Shown here: positions 4,802 to 7,881 of the stretch, piece after piece
How the letters are laid out: each line of letters starts with the position of its first letter
How positions within the stretch are numbered: position 1 is the first letter of the stretch
NCBI GenBank assembly: GCA_036803205.1
Contig: DAIRUS010000018.1
Location: 1-7,881 of the forward strand
Length of the DNA: 7,881 nucleotides
Reading direction: 5' to 3'
Source: DAIRUS01 sp036803205
GTDB lineage: Bacteria; Patescibacteriota; Minisyncoccia; Minisyncoccales; GBS-2
Made by a program: the position numbers and the translations under genes
Notes under the pieces: model-generated
Seen by the model: only the letters and a program-made list of their open reading frames with translations
Database searches by the model: none
Told to the model about the DNA's origin: nothing

Positions 4802-6694
4802 ATGAAAAACTCGGCTAAAAATTTTGTCTTTTTAATTTTTCTCTTTCTTATTGCTTCGGTTGTTTTTAGTCTAATTTCTGCTCCCTTCCAGCAGGAAAAA
4901 GAAGTTTCTCTGACTAAACTGGTTGAGGAAATCAATCAGGAAAAGGTTAAAAAAATTACTGTCTTGGGTAATAATTTAGAAATCATCTATCAGGATAATT
5001 CCAGGGCCCGAGCAAGAAAGGAAGCTGAAATAGCCCTCTCTCAGTCCTTGATTAATTTTGGAACGGAAAAAGAAAAATTAGCCAAAATAGAAATTGAAAC
5101 AAGAGAGGAAGGAAAGGTTTTGGGTTGGTTAGGATCAATTTTTTTCTATCTTTTGCCGGTTTTAATTTTCATTTTCTTTTTCTGGATGATTTTCAAACAA
5201 GCCAAGACCGGAGCATCTCAGGCTTTCGATTTCACCAAAGCGAAACCAAGATTATTCGGAACTGGAAGCAATCAAAAAGAAAAAATTACTTTTGATGATG
5301 TTGGTGGACTAAAGGAAGCGAAAGAAGAATTGAAAGAAGTAGTAGATTTTTTGAAAAATCCCAAAAAATATTTACAAGTAGGAGCAAGAATTCCCAGAGG
5401 TGTTTTGTTAATTGGAGCGCCGGGCACCGGAAAAACTCTTTTGGCAAAGGCTATTGCCTCACAGGCCGGTGTTCCCTTTTTCTCAATTTCAGCCTCGGAA
5501 GTAATTGAGTTATTTGTTGGAGTCGGCTCGGCAAGAATCAGGAGTTTGTTTGAACAGGCAAGAAAAGCCGGGAAGGCAATTATTTTTATTGATGAGATAG
5601 ATTCAATTGGAAAAATAAGGGGCGTGGGAATCACCGGCGGTCATGAAGAAAGGGAACAAACTTTGAATCAATTATTGTCAGAAATGGATGGGATTGGCAG
5701 AGAAGAGGGATTAATTGTGATGGGCAGCACCAACCGACCTGAATATCTGGATCCGGCTCTCTTACGGCCGGGAAGATTTGACAGAAGAATCGTTTTGGAT
5801 TTACCTGATATCAATGAAAGGGAAGAAATTTTAAGAATTCATTGTCGGGGAAAGCCATTGTCTTTGAATGTCAATTTAAGAGAAATAGCGGAAAGAACGC
5901 CGGGGTTTTCCGGAGCAGATTTGGCCAATGTTGTTAATGAAGCAGCTATTTTGGCGGCCAGAAGAAATAAGCATCAGGTTTTCCAGGAAGAATTTTTAGA
6001 ATCAATTGAGAAGGTTTTGTTGGGACCGGAAAGAAAATCGCATATTTTATCACCAAAAGAGAAAAAAATTGCTGCCTATCACGAAGCTGGCCATGCTCTA
6101 GTTTCTGCTTTTTCGCCGGAAGCCGAACCGGTTAGAAAGGTTTCAATTGTTGCTCGGGGAATGGCAGCCGGTTATACTTTAAAATCGCCAAAAGAAGAGA
6201 GAAAGATTAAAACAAAATCGGAATTTTTAACCGAGATGGCAACTCTCCTCGGTGGTTATTGTGCTGAAAAATTAAAATTTGGCGAAATTACTACCGGCGC
6301 CGCTAATGATTTGGAAATGGCTTCTAAATTAGCACGGAAATTAGTCAAAGAATATGGAATGTCGTCTTTAGGACCAATTGCCTTTGGCGAGAAAGAGGAG
6401 TTAATATTTTTGGGAAGGGAAGTAAGTGAATATCGCAATTATTCTGAAAAAGTAGCTACCAAAATTGATCAAGAGGTAGAAAAATTCGCTAAAAAAGCCG
6501 AGGAAAGTGCCAATAAAATTTTAATCAAAAACAAAAATCTTTTAGAAAAAATTGCCCAAAAACTAATCGAGAAAGAAACCATTGAAAAAGAAGAATTTCA
6601 AGAACTAATCGGAAAGAAAGAAGTTAAAAAAAGATTATCAAAGCTTTCAGCAAAAGAAGAAAAATTACTGCAAGTAAAAATCAAGCGCGTGTAG
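4802..6694 (+). CDS. ftsH: ATP-dependent zinc metalloprotease FtsH
   Basis: This 630-residue membrane-bound AAA+ protease forms a hexamer and degrades misfolded membrane and short-lived cytosolic proteins. There are two membrane helices (about 8-27 and 109-131) around a small external domain. The AAA+ module has Walker A GAPGTGKT (205-212), pore motif FVGVG, Walker B IFIDEID (Asp264, Glu265), and second-region-of-homology residues with the arginine finger in RPGRFDR (322-328). The M41 protease domain has the zinc site HEAGH (427-431) and the third ligand Asp503 in AANDLE. A charged helical tail follows. The length is close to the E. coli enzyme. All key residues are present, so it should be active. 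It lies 9 bp downstream of the S1-protein gene with no Shine-Dalgarno site, suggesting coupled translation. Its last two codons and TAG stop are also bases 1-10 of tRNA-Ile. Confidence 0.98.
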   Translation: MKNSAKNFVFLIFLFLIASVVFSLISAPFQQEKEVSLTKLVEEINQEKVKKITVLGNNLEIIYQDNSRARARKEAEIALSQSLINFGTEKEKLAKIEIETREEGKVLGWLGSIFFYLLPVLIFIFFFWMIFKQAKTGASQAFDFTKAKPRLFGTGSNQKEKITFDDVGGLKEAKEELKEVVDFLKNPKKYLQVGARIPRGVLLIGAPGTGKTLLAKAIASQAGVPFFSISASEVIELFVGVGSARIRSLFEQARKAGKAIIFIDEIDSIGKIRGVGITGGHEEREQTLNQLLSEMDGIGREEGLIVMGSTNRPEYLDPALLRPGRFDRRIVLDLPDINEREEILRIHCRGKPLSLNVNLREIAERTPGFSGADLANVVNEAAILAARRNKHQVFQEEFLESIEKVLLGPERKSHILSPKEKKIAAYHEAGHALVSAFSPEAEPVRKVSIVARGMAAGYTLKSPKEERKIKTKSEFLTEMATLLGGYCAEKLKFGEITTGAANDLEMASKLARKLVKEYGMSSLGPIAFGEKEELIFLGREVSEYRNYSEKVATKIDQEVEKFAKKAEESANKILIKNKNLLEKIAQKLIEKETIEKEEFQELIGKKEVKKRLSKLSAKEEKLLQVKIKRV

Positions 6695-6756
6695 CTCAGT
6701 GGTGGAGCAGGGTCCTTATAAGGCCAAGGTCGTAGGTTCGAGTCCTACCACGCGCA
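6685..6756 (+). tRNA. tRNA-Ile (anticodon UAU), overlapping the ftsH 3' end
   Basis: The sequence folds as a cloverleaf. The acceptor stem is GCGCGTG/CACGCGC, the D-arm GCTC-AGTGGTG-GAGC, the anticodon loop CTTATAA with anticodon TAT at 6717-6719, and the T-arm GTAGG-TTCGAGT-CCTAC. The discriminator is A and CCA is not encoded. The anticodon stem has a G-A mismatch at its outermost pair (27-43) and one G-U pair. It would read AUA (isoleucine), a codon used often in these genes; most bacteria instead use a lysidine-modified CAU tRNA for AUA. Bases 1-10 overlap the ftsH coding sequence including its stop. I found no good promoter inside the ftsH 3' end, so co-transcription with ftsH is likely. 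Confidence 0.93.
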
Positions 6757-6830
6757 CATTTCACTCTTTCTCCACTAACCAATCGCCTGCCCCCCTTCCG
6801 CTTTTAACACCCTCCCAAATCATTTTACTC
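6757..6830 (+). terminator. C-rich, G-poor tract after tRNA-Ile; possible Rho-dependent terminator region
   Basis: This 74-nt stretch has about 32 C and only 3 G, in contrast to the A-rich coding strand around it, and no stable hairpin with a U-run. A long C-rich/G-poor unstructured RNA is the usual feature of a Rho loading site. It lies where the S1-ftsH-tRNA transcript should end. This rests on composition only. Confidence 0.3.
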
Positions 6831-6862
6831 AATTATATTGCGATCGCAAAATAATTAAGTAT
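6825..6862. repeat. 38-bp interrupted palindrome, copy 1 (over the promoter)
   Basis: The core TTGCGATCGCAA (6838-6849) is a perfect 12-bp palindrome. Dyad symmetry about 6843.5 continues outward: six more pairs (6831-6836 with 6851-6856) and four outer pairs (6826-6829 with 6858-6861). Only two of the 18 pairs across 6826-6861 are mismatched. It covers the -35 and reaches the -10 of the next gene, an ideal position for a repressor operator. A second copy, 30 of 38 bases identical in the same register, lies at 7451-7488. Confidence 0.85.
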
Positions 6863-6865
6863 AAT
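6838..6865 (+). promoter_or_regulatory. predicted promoter of the winged-helix/Cas2-like gene
   Basis: TTGCGA (6838-6843) is 16 bp from a perfect TATAAT (6860-6865), placing transcription start about 2 nt before the ATG at 6874. The -35 is part of the GCGATCGC palindrome, so a protein bound there would block the promoter. Confidence 0.55.
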
Positions 6866-6873
6866 AATTAAAA

Positions 6874-7458
6874 ATGACAAAATACAAATATTATTTTAAG
6901 AAACCACGGTCGGAAATAGTGAAAGATATCCTTTATTGTTTAATGGTAACTGGGGCAATTTCAATTGCTGCCACCTCTCCCCGTTTTCTTTTGAATTTAG
7001 CTAAAGGAATTCGAAGATGGCTAAAGAATAAGAAATATGAAAAGAAAAAAATCTATGACACATTTTTCAGACTAAGAAAGGAAGGTTTAATCAATTTTGA
7101 AAGAAAAGGAAATCAAGTTTATATTTCTTTAACCGAAAAGGGCAAAAGGAAGGCCGGCTGGCTTCAGATAGATACTTTAAAAATCAAAAAACCCAAAAAA
7201 TGGGACAGAAAATGGAGGCTGGTAACCTTTGATATTTCAGAAATGAAAAGAATTTACCGGGAGTCATTTCGAGGAAAGCTAAAAGAACTAGGATTTTATC
7301 CTCTTCAAAAAAGCATTTGGATTCATCCTTTTGATTGCCGAGACGAAATAAACCTTCTAAGGGATTTTTTTGGCTTATCCCAAAAGGAACTCCGGTTAAT
7401 TATTGCGGAAGAAATTGGCGAAGAAAAATGGCTAAAAAAACTATTCAAACTTACTTAA
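6874..7458 (+). CDS. PaaX-like protein: N-terminal winged helix fused to a Cas2-like domain
   Basis: In this 194-residue protein, residues 11-50 contain a hydrophobic, helical stretch (about 15-42). Residues about 56-95 look like a winged helix (KKIYDTFFRLRKEGLINFERKGNQVYISLTEKGKRKA). Residues about 113-194 resemble Cas2 and the PaaX C-terminal ferredoxin-like domain: first strand WRLVTFDISE with Asp120 at the Cas2 catalytic-Asp position, then helix RGKLKELGFYPLQKSIWIHPF. Stand-alone proteins of this type are often labelled 'Cas2' in Patescibacteria. No cas1, other cas gene or CRISPR array is present, so adaptation is unlikely. I infer a DNA-binding regulator, probably of its own promoter, given the palindromes at both ends of the gene. 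Retention of Asp120 leaves nuclease activity possible. It is flanked by tRNA-Ile and tRNA-Val. There is no Shine-Dalgarno site, and the start is near-leaderless. Confidence 0.8.
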   Translation: MTKYKYYFKKPRSEIVKDILYCLMVTGAISIAATSPRFLLNLAKGIRRWLKNKKYEKKKIYDTFFRLRKEGLINFERKGNQVYISLTEKGKRKAGWLQIDTLKIKKPKKWDRKWRLVTFDISEMKRIYRESFRGKLKELGFYPLQKSIWIHPFDCRDEINLLRDFFGLSQKELRLIIAEEIGEEKWLKKLFKLT

Positions 7459-7488
7459 AAATATTGCGATCGCTTTTTAATTAAGTAA
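7451..7488. repeat. 38-bp interrupted palindrome, copy 2 (over the stop codon)
   Basis: The core GCGATCGC (7466-7473) is framed by outer arms TTACTTAA (7451-7458) and TTAAGTAA (7481-7488), symmetric about the same centre, 7469.5. The inner flanks are A/T-rich but mostly unpaired. The left arm contains the last codon and TAA stop of the winged-helix/Cas2-like gene. It aligns without gaps to copy 1 (30 of 38 identical). It could be a second operator, a weak terminator (a U-run follows the core), or one end of a cassette. Confidence 0.85.
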
Positions 7489-7513
7489 AAATTTGGATCT
7501 TGAATGAAGAAGG

Positions 7514-7567
7514 TTGATAATCTTTAATTAAAGTGATAAATTGATAATCTTTAATTAAAGTGATAAA
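7514..7567 (+). repeat. perfect 27-bp tandem duplication with internal palindrome
   Basis: Units 7514-7540 and 7541-7567 are identical. Each contains the 12-bp palindrome CTTTAATTAAAG (7522-7533 and 7549-7560). The next bases (TTA) begin as a third unit would but diverge at once. Confidence 0.95.
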
Positions 7568-7569
7568 TT
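7514..7569 (+). promoter_or_regulatory. predicted tandem promoters of tRNA-Val and the glycosyltransferase
   Basis: Each 27-bp unit gives TTGATA, a 17-bp spacer and TAAATT with an upstream TGA (extended -10). The pairs are 7514-7519/7537-7542 and 7541-7546/7564-7569. The second would start about 40 nt before tRNA-Val. The spacer holds CTTTAATTAAAG, a possible dimer-protein site. The -10 hexamers match only 4 of 6. Confidence 0.4.
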
Positions 7570-7614
7570 AGTAAATAAGATTAGTTAGGGAATAAAAATA
7601 TTTCATTTTCTCGC

Positions 7615-7686
7615 GGGCGGTTAGCTCAAGGGTAGAGCGCATACTTGACGTGTATGAGGTTATAGGTTCGAATCCTATACCGCCCA
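7615..7686 (+). tRNA. tRNA-Val (anticodon GAC)
   Basis: The cloverleaf is complete. The acceptor stem is GGGCGGT/ACCGCCC, D-arm GCTC-AAGGGTA-GAGC, anticodon arm CATAC-TTGACGT-GTATG with anticodon GAC at 7647-7649, and T-arm ATAGG-TTCGAAT-CCTAT. The discriminator is A (7686), and CCA is not encoded. It reads GUC/GUU. The glycosyltransferase start codon lies only 20 bp after it, so both probably share a transcript, and cutting the tRNA out would create the 5' end of the glycosyltransferase mRNA. Confidence 0.96.
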
Positions 7687-7706
7687 ATGGAAATAAGACT
7701 GATTTT

Positions 7707-7881
7707 ATGGCAAAGAAATTTTTAAATTATCTTCCCCTGATTTTTTTAATCATTTTTAGTTTTTTCACTCGATTTTATAATCTCGGCCATCCTTCAAAAG
7801 TTGTTTTTGATGAGGCTTATTATAGCCTTTATGCGACAAAATATCTTTCTCGCCAATATTATTTTGATATTCACCCTCCCT
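7707..7881 (+). CDS. PMT-family (GT39-like) membrane glycosyltransferase, N-terminal part (partial)
   Basis: This open frame of 58 residues runs off the right edge; I translated it by hand. Residues 8-20 begin the first membrane helix, followed by TRFYNLGHPSKVVFDEAYYS with the Asp35-Glu36 pair and then YYFDIHPP (51-58). In the PMT/ArnT (GT-C fold) superfamily, the acidic pair in the first external loop is part of the active site, and the D-x-HPP segment follows it. These enzymes transfer sugars from lipid-linked donors onto proteins or lipids on the outer face of the membrane. The acceptor is unknown; the pilins encoded in the left half are possible but unproven targets. No Shine-Dalgarno site or separate promoter is visible. 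An upstream ATG at 7687 closes after 12 codons and is not the start. Confidence 0.85.
   Translation, partial: MAKKFLNYLPLIFLIIFSFFTRFYNLGHPSKVVFDEAYYSLYATKYLSRQYYFDIHPP

Noticed and set aside
5272..5634. Minus-strand open frame of 120 codons
   Set aside because: It is antisense to the ATPase core of ftsH, which has all its family motifs on the plus strand.
6838..7473. HIP1 repeats (GCGATCGC) as in cyanobacteria
   Set aside because: Only two copies exist in the window, both within the larger 38-bp dyad elements, so they are not a dispersed genome-wide repeat here, and gene content is not cyanobacterial.
7514..7567. CRISPR array next to a Cas2-like gene
   Set aside because: There are only two repeat units, directly abutting with no spacer between them, and no cas1 or other cas gene. 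The Cas2-like domain is fused to a winged helix, as in PaaX-type regulators.
7687..7725. Earlier start (ATG at 7687) for the glycosyltransferase or a small leader peptide
   Set aside because: This frame stops after 12 codons, is out of frame with the glycosyltransferase, and has no Shine-Dalgarno site; nothing supports it being translated.

Overview
The window is AT-rich and densely packed, and its gene content points to a Candidate Phyla Radiation (Patescibacteria, most likely Parcubacteria-like) genome. The clues are a compact type IV pilus locus with two short Cys-containing pilins, a short three-domain S1 protein instead of a full-length S1, a stand-alone winged-helix/Cas2-like protein without CRISPR, and a near absence of Shine-Dalgarno sites. 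This placement is an inference from gene content, not a phylogenetic result.

Layout. Positions 1-3959 are read leftward. From right to left they hold a metallo-beta-lactamase-fold hydrolase, ribosomal protein bL19 (rplS), tRNA-Leu(GAG), two type IV pilin-like genes, a strong intrinsic terminator, a prepilin peptidase, a membrane-anchored protein of unknown function, and the N-terminus of a PilV/tail-fibre-like protein cut by the window edge. Positions 4019-7881 are read rightward: an S1-domain RNA-binding protein, the membrane protease FtsH, tRNA-Ile(UAU), a winged-helix/Cas2-like protein, tRNA-Val(GAC), and the N-terminus of a PMT-family (GT39-like) glycosyltransferase cut by the right edge. 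The two halves diverge from one short intergenic region (3960-4018) that carries overlapping divergent promoters.

How the genes work together. The left part is a surface-appendage module: pilins, the peptidase that cleaves their leader peptides, and accessory surface proteins. The middle is translation and protein quality control (bL19, tRNA-Leu, S1 protein, FtsH). The right part is a small regulator-like gene lying between two tRNA genes, followed by a lipid-linked-sugar glycosyltransferase.

Most unusual points. (1) The winged-helix/Cas2-like gene is bracketed by two copies of a 38-bp interrupted palindrome centred on GCGATCGC. One copy lies over its promoter and the other over its stop codon. 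(2) Just downstream, a perfect 27-bp tandem duplication appears to duplicate a whole promoter core with a 12-bp palindrome in its spacer. (3) The last two ftsH codons and its stop codon are the first ten bases of tRNA-Ile, so tRNA 5' processing would remove the ftsH stop codon. (4) Several genes show a -35/-10 pair that places the transcription start at or within a few bases of the start codon, and ten of eleven visible starts lack a Shine-Dalgarno site. Together these suggest widespread leaderless mRNAs.
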